Positions 1 to 5,619 of a DNA stretch of 5,619 nt are shown piece after piece. The stretch covers positions 1-5,619 of the forward strand of contig JALRCC010000100.1 in assembly GCA_023257495.1 (NCBI GenBank), given 5' to 3'. Under the pieces are notes generated by a model that searched no databases, had not been told where the DNA came from, and was given only the letters and a program-made list of their open reading frames with translations. The DNA is from Rugosibacter sp. Its GTDB lineage: Bacteria > Pseudomonadota > Gammaproteobacteria > Burkholderiales > Rhodocyclaceae. Position 1 is the stretch's first letter. Each line of letters opens with the position of its first letter. A program made the translations under genes and the position numbers.

Positions 1-100
1 ACGCAGAATGACTTGCGCTTGGCTCAAGCAATAGTCGTATGCAACGCTCTGCGTGGCGTGCTACCAGCGAAAATTGCTGGTAGCGATCGGGAAACGTCAT
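1..100 (-). CDS. Possible 5' part of an unidentified protein, cut by the window edge
   Basis: An open frame starts at an ATG at 100-98 on the minus strand, beginning MTFPDRYQQF. It runs 33 codons to the left edge without a stop. A TTG 48 bases further upstream in the same frame is an alternative start. The codons look plausible for a gene of this genome, for example CTG GTA GCA and CGC CAC GCA GAG. It lies 60 bases after the stop of the DUF3579 gene on the same strand, so the two could be cotranscribed. There is no clear Shine-Dalgarno sequence; the bases before the ATG are C-rich. I recognise no family in the visible residues. Two inverted repeats fall inside the frame, so the stretch could instead be a noncoding structured segment. 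Weak call. Confidence 0.3.
   Translation of the reverse strand, partial: MTFPDRYQQFSLVARHAERCIRLLLEPSASHSA
60..84. repeat. Perfect 9-bp inverted repeat (hairpin), no T-tract
   Basis: The arms GCTACCAGC (60-68) and GCTGGTAGC (76-84) are perfectly complementary around the 7-base loop GAAAATT. Neither strand has a run of T after the stem, so it is not a standard rho-independent terminator. It lies 77 bases downstream of the DUF3579 stop codon (minus strand) and inside the possible partial reading frame at the left edge. It could be a transcript-stabilising hairpin or a protein-binding palindrome; the sequence does not decide between them. Confidence 0.5.
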
Positions 101-160
101 AGCGGGGGTAATAGTGGGCGTAATACCGGAGTCAAGGCAACTTTCCAATCACTGTGTGCC

Positions 161-436
161 TTACCAGGGGGCCACTTTCAAGTGGTTGTCTTTGGCAAAA
201 TTCACTAAAAATGTATAGGCCATCGGTTCGGTGGCGTAGAGGGCCGCGTTAACAAAAACACTTTTGTGCCCTTCATGGGTGCCTGGTTGCACGTGAGGGG
301 AATACGCCATGCGTCGCTCGGCACCAAAGGCCGACATCACGCCACAGATGCGCTCTGCCCAGTCACTAGGCCGAAAGGGCTGACCCTCAAGAGTTACGCC
401 GATAATAATGAAATTTTCCGCTTGAAAGAGCGCCAT
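161..436 (-). CDS. DUF3579 family protein, function unknown
   Basis: A complete 91-residue protein starts at the ATG at 436-434 and stops at TAA 163-161. It shows the block I associate with DUF3579: an N-terminal strand with IIIGVT (residues 10-15), then FRPSDWAERICG (21-32), SAFG (35-38) and RRMAYSPHVQP (41-51). A C-terminal helix-like segment MAYTFLVNFAKDNHLKV occupies 72-88. It has no signal peptide or membrane segment, so it is presumably a small cytoplasmic protein. Its length is close to, or slightly under, the roughly 95-110 residues I expect for the family. No biochemical role is known to me. No strong Shine-Dalgarno is visible before the ATG, but the N-terminus lines up with the family from this start and no other in-frame start lies close upstream. 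The gene points away from the dap operon, so it is not part of that transcript. Confidence 0.8.
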   Translation of the reverse strand: MALFQAENFIIIGVTLEGQPFRPSDWAERICGVMSAFGAERRMAYSPHVQPGTHEGHKSVFVNAALYATEPMAYTFLVNFAKDNHLKVAPW

Positions 437-502
437 AAAATCACAGTGAAAAGTATTGTTGCTTGCGACCAGCTGACAGAGAGATATTAAAAATATGCGG
501 TA

Positions 503-546
503 AAGATAATGGATTTGCGAATCAGAAACCGTACTCCCATTATCTT
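503..546. repeat. 10-bp perfect inverted repeat upstream of the DUF3579 gene
   Basis: AAGATAATGG at 503-512 and CCATTATCTT at 537-546 are exact reverse complements separated by 24 bases. The outer arm ends 110 bases upstream of the DUF3579 start and the nearer arm begins 67 bases upstream. The spacing, about three helical turns between arm centres, would suit two half-sites of a regulator. It could also fold as a weak AT-rich stem with a large loop. Which applies is inference. Confidence 0.5.
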
Positions 547-627
547 CATTATTCCCAGTCAGCCATTGCAGAACGAGGGGTGGATACTACTGCCATTACT
601 TGGCTGATGCAATTCATGGCCTAGTCA

Positions 628-644
628 GCGGGATGTGGTCCCGC
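628..644. repeat. Short GC-rich hairpin, 6-bp stem
   Basis: GCGGGA (628-633) and TCCCGC (639-644) pair around the loop TGTGG. The hairpin lies about 93 bases beyond the stop of the minus-strand membrane-protein gene. It could therefore end or stabilise that transcript, but no T-rich tail follows on either strand, so it is not a canonical terminator. Confidence 0.4.
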
Positions 645-737
645 ACAAAGCGCCATTGAATGGATAGGTCCAAAGAGGTGAATCATCAAACAGGGTAAAT
701 GCGGGAGCCACCACTGCTAGTGCGGGTTCTATGGTGC

Positions 738-1019
738 TTATTTGTGTTGATGAGAGGTGCTACCCAGGTCAACAATGACCACTCGTTTTTGATGACCGAT
801 AGGGGTTGCTATCACGATAGGTAATCTCGTCCTGGTTGCATGGCGTTGCATGGCTAGTTTGGTTACCAGCCAAAGGCTGCCAAGCAGGCAGGTCAGCATG
901 CCGATGAGCGCAAAAAATATTTGCACTTGACTGTTACTGATGGAAGGCACCGCTCCGTGCGCGGAAACCTCTGCGGCGAGCACCAGAAGAATGAAGGAGA
1001 AAGCGATCAGTTTTTGCAT
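738..1019 (-). CDS. Small membrane protein with signal peptide, FliO-like but short
   Basis: This 93-residue protein starts at the ATG at 1019-1017 and stops at TAA 740-738. A TTG three codons upstream is possible, but the ATG gives a proper signal-peptide N-terminus: MQK, a hydrophobic core at residues 4-16, and a likely signal peptidase site after VSA at 18-20. A second hydrophobic segment at about 32-53 should span the inner membrane, followed by a basic stretch (R59, R63, R65). Then comes IVIATPIGHQKRVVIVDLG (68-86). Cleaved signal, one membrane span and a cytoplasmic beta segment of the type LxxGxxxRVVxVxxG is the layout of FliO, a flagellar export-apparatus assembly factor. FliO normally continues with a GVT/NLL-type segment, whereas here the protein ends soon after G86 in STSHQHK. 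No flagellar genes are next to it. The FliO link is my inference from short motifs. It is transcribed divergently from dapC. Confidence 0.6.
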   Translation of the reverse strand: MQKLIAFSFILLVLAAEVSAHGAVPSISNSQVQIFFALIGMLTCLLGSLWLVTKLAMQRHATRTRLPIVIATPIGHQKRVVIVDLGSTSHQHK

Positions 1020-1285
1020 AAAAGCCAAGGCCTTGCGCTGCTAAATTGAAGTAAATAATCCGATACAAGTCTAAGTTGCCGCTTGATAAAAAAAACCGCA
1101 AAGGACAGGGTAAAAGTGGCGACATTTCAGGGGTTTGATTTGTGAATGTGGTTTATGGCCGATGAGAAAGGTTATTGGTCTCAGGATGGTTCGTAGTGGC
1201 TTGGCTGTGAATTAATCAAGAACAATCTTTCTGTTAATCCCCTGTCTTATAATTGGCCTCCCTTACTGATTTTTTCTGGCCATTT
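1020..1285. other. Divergent intergenic region between the FliO-like gene and dapC
   Basis: This 266-base region must hold the promoters of the minus-strand membrane-protein gene and of the dap operon. It contains a run of eight A at 1088-1095, two copies of TTAATC (1212-1217 and 1234-1239) spaced 22 bases apart, and a perfect TATAAT just before dapC. A 13-codon frame at 1155-1196 (plus) lies upstream of the predicted transcript start, so it is not a leader peptide of that promoter. I cannot place a good promoter for the minus-strand gene. Confidence 0.5.
1248..1253 (+). promoter_or_regulatory. Predicted -10 box of the dap operon promoter
   Basis: TATAAT matches the sigma-70 -10 consensus exactly, and transcription would start near 1260. 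No good -35 hexamer sits 16-18 bases upstream (the region around 1224-1230 reads AATCTTT), so the promoter may be weak or need an activator. Its position leaves a leader of about 26 bases before the GTG of dapC. It also overlaps the TTG at 1253, which argues against that TTG as the dapC start. Confidence 0.5.
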
Positions 1286-2479
1286 GTGAATCCCGATCTT
1301 GCTCGGTTGCAGCCTTACCCGTTTGAAAGGCTGCGTCAATTGTGTCTTGGCGTATCACCAGCGCCGACTTTTCGCGAAATTCGACTATCCATTGGTGAAC
1401 CTCAACACGCGACACCCCGTTTGATTCAACAAGCGTTAGCTGAAAATCTTGGCGGATTGGCGCAATATCCCACAACGCAAGGCATGCGCGGTTTGCGTGA
1501 ATCCATCGCACAATGGATTGCGCGCCGGTATGCAATACCTCTTCTGGATGTGGAAACTCAGGTGCTACCCGTGAATGGCTCGCGCGAAGCGCTGTTCGCA
1601 TTTGCCCAAACGGTCATTGATCGCACACGCCCTCAGGCAAAAGTGGTTTGTCCGAACCCGTTTTATCAAATTTATGAAGGTGCCGCTTTGTTAGCGGGTG
1701 CCGAACCGGTTTATCTGAATACCTTGCCGGAAAATGGCTTTACCATGGAATGGTCTGCGCTTGCAGAGTCAACCTGGCGTGACGTGCAACTGGTTTATGT
1801 CTGCTCGCCTGCCAATCCGACGGGTAACGTGATGACGCTGGAGTCGTGGCGTGCGTTGTTTGAGCTTGCAGACCGGTATGGTTTTGTAATTGCTTCTGAT
1901 GAGTGTTATTCCGAAATTTATGGCGAGGATAACGCGCCTCCGCTGGGCGCTTTGACAGCAGCCAGACAGCTGGGGCGTGACGATTATCGTCGTTTGGTCG
2001 TTTTCTCCAGTTTATCGAAACGATCAAATGTTCCTGGATTGCGTTCGGGATTTGTCGCTGGTGACGCTGAAGTTTTGAAGAAATTTTTGCTCTATCGCAC
2101 TTATCACGGTAGCGCGATGAATCCGGCGGTGCAGGCAGCGAGTATCGCTGCTTGGAGTGATGAGTCCCATGTACAAGATAACCGGCGTCAGTACGCGGAA
2201 AAATTTGCAGCGGTTACGCCCCTCATTGCACGCCATTTGCCGTGTGCGATCCCCGATGCCGGGTTCTATTTATGGGCGAAAACGCCGATAGCGGATACTG
2301 AGTTTGCACGCCAGCTTTTACAGCAAAAAAATGTAGCGGTACTGCCTGGCAGTTATCTTGGGCGGGTTGCTGATGGCGTTAATCCGGGCGAAAATTTTGT
2401 TCGTCTGGCACTGGTGACCAGTCTGGAAGATTGTCTTGAAGCTGCGCACCGCATTAATGATTTTTGTCTCTCTTTGTGA
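1286..2479 (+). CDS. dapC: N-succinyl-LL-diaminopimelate aminotransferase (DapC)
   Basis: This 397-residue fold-type I PLP aminotransferase converts N-succinyl-2-amino-6-ketopimelate and glutamate to N-succinyl-LL-diaminopimelate in the cytoplasm. It acts between DapD and DapE. Visible active-site landmarks are SPANPTGN with N177, [10 protein letters not shown] with D205 and Y208 (pyridine nitrogen and phenol contacts), [16 protein letters not shown] with the PLP-binding lysine K245, and FVRLAL with R373, the expected carboxylate-binding arginine. I chose the GTG at 1286 because it gives [17 protein letters not shown], the family's usual N-terminus. The frame stays open to a TTG at 1253, but that codon overlaps the predicted -10 box. 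No clear Shine-Dalgarno precedes the GTG. The dapD start follows 11 bases after the stop. Other class I aminotransferases look similar, but the dapD and dapE neighbours make DapC the firm choice. Confidence 0.94.
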   Translation: MNPDLARLQPYPFERLRQLCLGVSPAPTFREIRLSIGEPQHATPRLIQQALAENLGGLAQYPTTQGMRGLRESIAQWIARRYAIPLLDVETQVLPVNGSREALFAFAQTVIDRTRPQAKVVCPNPFYQIYEGAALLAGAEPVYLNTLPENGFTMEWSALAESTWRDVQLVYVCSPANPTGNVMTLESWRALFELADRYGFVIASDECYSEIYGEDNAPPLGALTAARQLGRDDYRRLVVFSSLSKRSNVPGLRSGFVAGDAEVLKKFLLYRTYHGSAMNPAVQAASIAAWSDESHVQDNRRQYAEKFAAVTPLIARHLPCAIPDAGFYLWAKTPIADTEFARQLLQQKNVAVLPGSYLGRVADGVNPGENFVRLALVTSLEDCLEAAHRINDFCLSL

Positions 2480-2490
2480 AAGAAAAATAT

Positions 2491-3321
2491 ATGAGCCAAC
2501 CACTGAATGACTTGCAACAGATTATCGAAACCGCCTGGGAAGATCGTACCAACTTGAAACCCGGGACTGCACCCGCTCGCGTTGGCGACGCTGTTGCTCA
2601 TGTGCTGGGCGAGCTGGATAGTGGCGCATTGCGTGTTGCCGAAAAAATCAATGGCGAATGGGTAACGCATCAGTGGATAAAAAAAGCGGTGCTACTGTCT
2701 TTTCGCCTGGAAGATAACGCGCTTATGGACAATGGCCCGATGCGTTATTTCGACAAGGTGCCGACGAAGTTTTCCAACTACGATACACATCAGTTTGAAA
2801 AGGGTGGCTTTCGCGTTGTGCCGCCTGCAGTTGCCCGTCGCGGCAGCTTTATTGGCAAGAATGTGGTACTCATGCCCAGTTACGTGAATATTGGGGCCTA
2901 TGTTGATGAAGGCACGATGGTGGATACCTGGGCAACGGTTGGTTCATGCGCACAGATTGGTAGAAACGTCCATCTTTCTGGTGGTGTGGGTATTGGCGGC
3001 GTGCTTGAACCTCTGCAAGCCAATCCAACCATCATTGGTGACAATTGTTTTATCGGCGCGCGCTCTGAAGTGGTTGAAGGGGTGATTGTTGAAGACAACT
3101 GTGTTATCTCCATGGGTGTGTATATCAGCCAGAGCACGAAAATTTATGACCGCGCCACGGGAGAGATTACCTATGGGCGTGTGCCCGAAGGCTCTGTCGT
3201 GGTGAGCGGCAATTTGCCATCGGCTGATGGAAAATACAGCCTGTATTGTGCAGTGATTGTTAAACGTGTTGATGCGCAGACACGTGCAAAGACCAGCATC
3301 AACGAACTTTTACGCGACTAA
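2491..3321 (+). CDS. dapD: 2,3,4,5-tetrahydropyridine-2,6-dicarboxylate N-succinyltransferase (DapD)
   Basis: This 276-residue cytoplasmic enzyme transfers succinyl from succinyl-CoA to tetrahydrodipicolinate, the first committed step of the succinylase branch of lysine synthesis. The N-terminal helical part (1-100) contains [12 protein letters not shown] and the segment ending [12 protein letters not shown]. Residues from about 105 to 240 form a left-handed beta-helix of imperfect hexapeptide repeats ([52 protein letters not shown]). D145 in MVDTWATVG and E193 in ARSEVVEG, 48 residues apart, match the two acidic residues discussed as catalytic in family structures. The enzyme is normally a trimer. 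The ATG at 2491 is preferred over an in-frame TTG at 2464, which lies inside dapC and adds nine residues not typical of the family. The Shine-Dalgarno is only an A/G-rich stretch (GAAAGAAAAA). Length is normal and no key motif is missing. Confidence 0.97.
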   Translation: MSQPLNDLQQIIETAWEDRTNLKPGTAPARVGDAVAHVLGELDSGALRVAEKINGEWVTHQWIKKAVLLSFRLEDNALMDNGPMRYFDKVPTKFSNYDTHQFEKGGFRVVPPAVARRGSFIGKNVVLMPSYVNIGAYVDEGTMVDTWATVGSCAQIGRNVHLSGGVGIGGVLEPLQANPTIIGDNCFIGARSEVVEGVIVEDNCVISMGVYISQSTKIYDRATGEITYGRVPEGSVVVSGNLPSADGKYSLYCAVIVKRVDAQTRAKTSINELLRD

Positions 3322-3334
3322 CACCAGTACGATC

Positions 3335-3341
3335 AAGGGGG
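3335..3341 (+). promoter_or_regulatory. Strong ribosome binding site of the pilU-like gene
   Basis: AAGGGGG matches AAGGAGG with a single G:U wobble and is part of a run of six G. It ends four bases before the ATG at 3346. It is clearly stronger than anything before dapC, dapD or dapE, and it fixes the start of the ATPase gene. Confidence 0.7.
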
Positions 3342-3345
3342 GATT

Positions 3346-4515
3346 ATGGGCACGATGCACAAGCTGTTCAGGTTGATGGTCGCTAAAAAAGCATCTGATT
3401 TGTTCGTCTCTTGCGGAGCACCGATTGCCATCAAGATCAATGGCAATGCCATGTCAGTGAATGCAACAGTGATTGATTCGGCCACGATCCGTACTTTATT
3501 AATGGAAGTCCTGACGGCGGAACAAATCGAGACGCTTGACAACGAACGCGAGCTGAACGTTCGCTACCCGTTGCGCGATGTGGGCGTGTTTCGCATTTCC
3601 TGCTTTTATCAGCGTGGCACGCCAGCCATGGTGGTGCGCTACATTCCGATCGATATTCCGCACATCGACACATTGGGGCTGCCAGAGGTCTTAAAAGATA
3701 TTGTCATGGAAAAACGCGGTCTGGTGCTGATTGTCGGCGCGACCGGATCGGGTAAATCGACAACGCTCACTTCCATGCTGGATTATCGGAACGAAAATCG
3801 CAGTGGCCATATTCTTACCTTGGAAGACCCCGTTGAGTTTTTGTTTCGCAACAAGAAATCCATTGTCAATCAGCGCGAAGTCGGCTCAGATGCCTTGTCT
3901 TTTCAAGTGGCACTAAAAAATGCGCTGCGTCAGGCACCGGATGTCATTTTTATTGGCGAGATTCGGGATAAGGACACCATGAGTCAGGCAATAGCTTATG
4001 CCCAGTCGGGGCATCTGTGTATCGCCACATTGCATGCCAGTAACAGTTATCACGCAATGAGCCGGATCATCGGCTTCTATCCACTTGAAAATCGTCCGGT
4101 ATTGCTGGCTGATCTTGCGGTGTCGTTAAAGTCGGTGATCTCTCAACGCCTGGTTAGAAAACCGGATGGCAGTCGCACGCCAGCGGCAGAAGTGCTGCTT
4201 AACTCGCGTTACATTGGCGAGTTGATTGAGAAAGGCGATTTGAATGAGATCAAAGACGCCATGGAAAAAAGTATGGTGCCGGGTAGTCAGACATTTGAAC
4301 AGTGTTTGTTTGCGCTTTACAAAAGCAACACCATCACCTTGGATGAGGCGCTTGCCAATGCGGATTCAGCCAATAATTTGCAGTGGTTGATCAACAATGC
4401 GTCGGTAGCTATCGATCCACCTGTTGTCAGTCAGGTCGTTGAGGAGGCGACACGATCGGTGGCCCCCAATACGTCATTTAGCGAGTTTACGCTCAAACTG
4501 GATGCGGAAAACTAA
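3346..4515 (+). CDS. PilT/PilU family type IV pilus ATPase, PilU-like
   Basis: This 389-residue hexameric-type secretion ATPase is of the kind that powers type IV pilus retraction at the inner-membrane base. The N-terminal PAS-like domain (1-100) begins with [19 protein letters not shown] and ends in the [13 protein letters not shown] and [10 protein letters not shown] region. The core has Walker [10 protein letters not shown] (131-139, K137), the Asp box TLEDPVEF (158-165), Walker [11 protein letters not shown] with catalytic E205, and His-box residues H223 and H230 in [10 protein letters not shown]. The C-terminal part ([37 protein letters not shown]) lacks the AIRNLIRE motif of PilT and resembles PilU, so I assign it to the PilU branch. 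All catalytic motifs are intact. It lies 24 bases after dapD and overlaps dapE by one base, so it is translated from the dap transcript. pilU usually follows pilT; no pilT is in this window, so I leave the symbol blank. Confidence 0.9.
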   Translation: MGTMHKLFRLMVAKKASDLFVSCGAPIAIKINGNAMSVNATVIDSATIRTLLMEVLTAEQIETLDNERELNVRYPLRDVGVFRISCFYQRGTPAMVVRYIPIDIPHIDTLGLPEVLKDIVMEKRGLVLIVGATGSGKSTTLTSMLDYRNENRSGHILTLEDPVEFLFRNKKSIVNQREVGSDALSFQVALKNALRQAPDVIFIGEIRDKDTMSQAIAYAQSGHLCIATLHASNSYHAMSRIIGFYPLENRPVLLADLAVSLKSVISQRLVRKPDGSRTPAAEVLLNSRYIGELIEKGDLNEIKDAMEKSMVPGSQTFEQCLFALYKSNTITLDEALANADSANNLQWLINNASVAIDPPVVSQVVEEATRSVAPNTSFSEFTLKLDAEN

Positions 4516-5619
4516 TGCGGGTTCTTGAAAAAGTGGAGGCGCTTATTGCTCGCGCCTCGATTACTCCTGAAGATGCGGGCTGTCTCGATCTGATTGCTTC
4601 GTGGTTAATGCCGCTCGGTTTTTCTATCGAGCGCATGGATCACGGTGGCGTTTCCAATTTATGGGCCAAGCGCCAAGGGACTCATCCTCAAGGCAAAATC
4701 ATCTGTTTTGCCGGGCACACCGATGTAGTGCCTACAGGCCCGCTTGAAAAGTGGACGTCTCCTCCCTTCACCCCTGAGATTCGCGATGGTTATCTGTATG
4801 GTCGCGGTGCGGCGGATATGAAAAGTTCGCTGGCTGCCTGCGTGGTTGCGATGGAACGCTTACTCGCACGCCGTGTCACCAGCGCCGACTCTTTGGCACT
4901 CCTGCTCACTTCAGATGAAGAAGGTGATGCGATCAATGGCACGGTGAGGGTTGTCGAAGCGCTCAAGGCGCGCGGTGAGAGGATTGATTATTGCGTCGTT
5001 GGTGAGCCCACCTGTGTTGATCAACTGGGTGATACCGTCAAAAATGGTCGGCGCGGCTCGCTCTCTGCCAAGCTTGTTGTAAAAGGTGTGCAGGGGCATG
5101 TGGCCTATCCACATCTCGTGAAAAATCCCGTGCACCTGGCTGCACCAGCCTTGGCTGAACTGGTTGCAACAAGGTGGGATGAGGGCAACGAAGACTTTCC
5201 ACCCACCAGTCTGCAGATTTCCAATGCCCATGCCGGAACCGGTGCTGGCAACGTCAGCCCCGGCACTTTCGGGCTATGGTTCAATTTTCGCTTTTCTACC
5301 GCCAGTACCGCCGAAGGCTTGCAGGCTTGCGTGCATGACCTGCTTGATCGGCATGGTTTAACGTATGACATTGACTGGACGTTGGGTGCCAAACCATTTC
5401 TCACCCCACGTGGTCTGTTGTGTGCCGCGATAGCCGAATCCATTACACAAGTGACCGGTGTCACCCCGGTGCTGGCGACCACCGGGGGCACATCTGATGG
5501 CCGATTCATTGCCGATATATGCAGTCAGCTTGTCGAATTCGGGCCGACCAATGACAGCATCCACAAGATTGATGAGCGCATTGCTGTGGCAGAACTTGAG
5601 CACCTGGCCCGGATTTATG
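4515..5619 (+). CDS. dapE: Succinyl-diaminopimelate desuccinylase (DapE), C-terminus cut by window edge
   Basis: The frame stays open for 368 codons to the right edge, and only about ten residues should be missing from a family length near 377. DapE is a cytoplasmic di-zinc M20 hydrolase that releases succinate from N-succinyl-LL-diaminopimelate, giving LL-DAP for lysine and peptidoglycan. Metal ligands expected from the Haemophilus enzyme are all present, shifted by about one residue: H68 and D70 in [12 protein letters not shown]101 in [11 protein letters not shown]135 and E136 in TSDEEGDA, E164 in GEPT, and H350 in SIHKIDE. D70 and E135 are the catalytic acids. The substrate-site segment [10 protein letters not shown] and the lid-type dimerisation domain (about 180-290) are normal. 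The ATG overlaps the stop of the ATPase gene (TAATG), and only a poor Shine-Dalgarno (CGGAAAA) precedes it, so translation is probably coupled. A related M20 peptidase is possible in principle, but the motifs and operon fit DapE. Confidence 0.96.
   Translation, partial: MRVLEKVEALIARASITPEDAGCLDLIASWLMPLGFSIERMDHGGVSNLWAKRQGTHPQGKIICFAGHTDVVPTGPLEKWTSPPFTPEIRDGYLYGRGAADMKSSLAACVVAMERLLARRVTSADSLALLLTSDEEGDAINGTVRVVEALKARGERIDYCVVGEPTCVDQLGDTVKNGRRGSLSAKLVVKGVQGHVAYPHLVKNPVHLAAPALAELVATRWDEGNEDFPPTSLQISNAHAGTGAGNVSPGTFGLWFNFRFSTASTAEGLQACVHDLLDRHGLTYDIDWTLGAKPFLTPRGLLCAAIAESITQVTGVTPVLATTGGTSDGRFIADICSQLVEFGPTNDSIHKIDERIAVAELEHLARIY

Larger units (their letters stand above)
437..737. other. 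Intergenic stretch without a convincing gene
   Basis: Only short open frames occur here, such as a 32-codon frame on the plus strand from 509 to 607; none has recognisable content. The stretch is the upstream region of the DUF3579 gene and the downstream region of the small membrane-protein gene, both on the minus strand. It holds two inverted repeats (503-546 and 628-644) and an AT-rich palindrome, ATATT-AAA-AATAT, at 484-496. That AT-rich patch, about 50-60 bases upstream of the DUF3579 start, is the likeliest place for its promoter, but I cannot pick a good -35/-10 pair. Confidence 0.5.

Noticed and set aside
266..490. 74-codon open frame on the plus strand
   Set aside because: It lies mostly opposite the DUF3579 gene, shows no recognisable motif, and is explained as an antisense shadow.
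509..607. 32-codon plus-strand frame starting MDLRIRNRTP
   Set aside because: It is short, has no clear ribosome binding site or homology signal, and its start lies within the inverted-repeat arm.
628..644. Hairpin as intrinsic terminator of the FliO-like gene
   Set aside because: It has a stem of only six pairs, no T-tract on either strand, and lies about 93 bases from the stop codon.
1081..1100. Rho-independent terminator on the minus strand ending in eight T
   Set aside because: The T-run is preceded by no complementary stem, and it lies upstream, not downstream, of the minus-strand gene.
934..1125. 63-codon open frame on the minus strand with a cysteine/proline-rich start
   Set aside because: It overlaps the signal-peptide gene in another frame and has no family-like features.
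1155..1196. Short leader peptide MADEKGYWSQDGS ahead of dapC (attenuation)
   Set aside because: It lies upstream of the predicted transcript start, has no lysine run, and no terminator/antiterminator pair follows.
1206..1219. CRP/FNR-like site TGTGA-ATTA-ATCAA upstream of dapC
   Set aside because: Only one half-site fits either consensus, and the spacing and second half do not match.
2464..2490. N-terminal extension of DapD from an in-frame TTG
   Set aside because: It overlaps the end of dapC, adds nine residues not typical of the family, and the ATG at 2491 gives the normal DapD start.
5105..5509. 134-codon open frame on the minus strand
   Set aside because: It is entirely antisense to dapE, whose catalytic motifs and uninterrupted frame account for this region.

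Overview
The window carries most of a lysine/diaminopimelate biosynthesis operon on the plus strand: dapC, dapD, a PilT/PilU-type ATPase gene and dapE (cut by the right edge). To its left is a looser, minus-strand region with two small genes and a possible fragment of a third. The organism is most likely a betaproteobacterium. This rests on three things: the dapC-type succinyl-DAP aminotransferase, the DUF3579 protein (a family I know mainly from Betaproteobacteria), and the beta/gamma-type DapD, PilU and DapE sequences. Base composition is intermediate and codon use looks similar across the window, so nothing suggests recent transfer.

Positions 1-436 (minus strand): an unidentified open frame runs off the left edge, and upstream of it is a complete DUF3579 gene. 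Positions 437-737 hold no convincing gene but contain two clean inverted repeats. Positions 738-1019 (minus strand) encode a 93-residue protein with a signal peptide and one membrane segment. Its architecture and an RVVIVDLG motif recall FliO, but it stops early. Positions 1020-1285 form the divergent intergenic region with a perfect TATAAT just before dapC.

Positions 1286-5619 (plus strand): dapC, 11 bases, dapD, 24 bases, pilU-like, 1-base overlap, dapE. The spacing argues for one transcript. DapD succinylates tetrahydrodipicolinate, DapC transaminates the product and DapE removes the succinyl group, giving LL-diaminopimelate for lysine and peptidoglycan. The ATPase between dapD and dapE has no obvious metabolic role. 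It has intact Walker and His-box residues and looks like a twitching-motility retraction ATPase of the PilU branch. It also has the strongest ribosome binding site in the operon.

No RNA genes, insertion sequences, CRISPR arrays or convincing rho-independent terminators were seen. I found no clear new system. The items most worth a second look are the pilus ATPase inside the dap operon and the orphan, shortened FliO-like protein.
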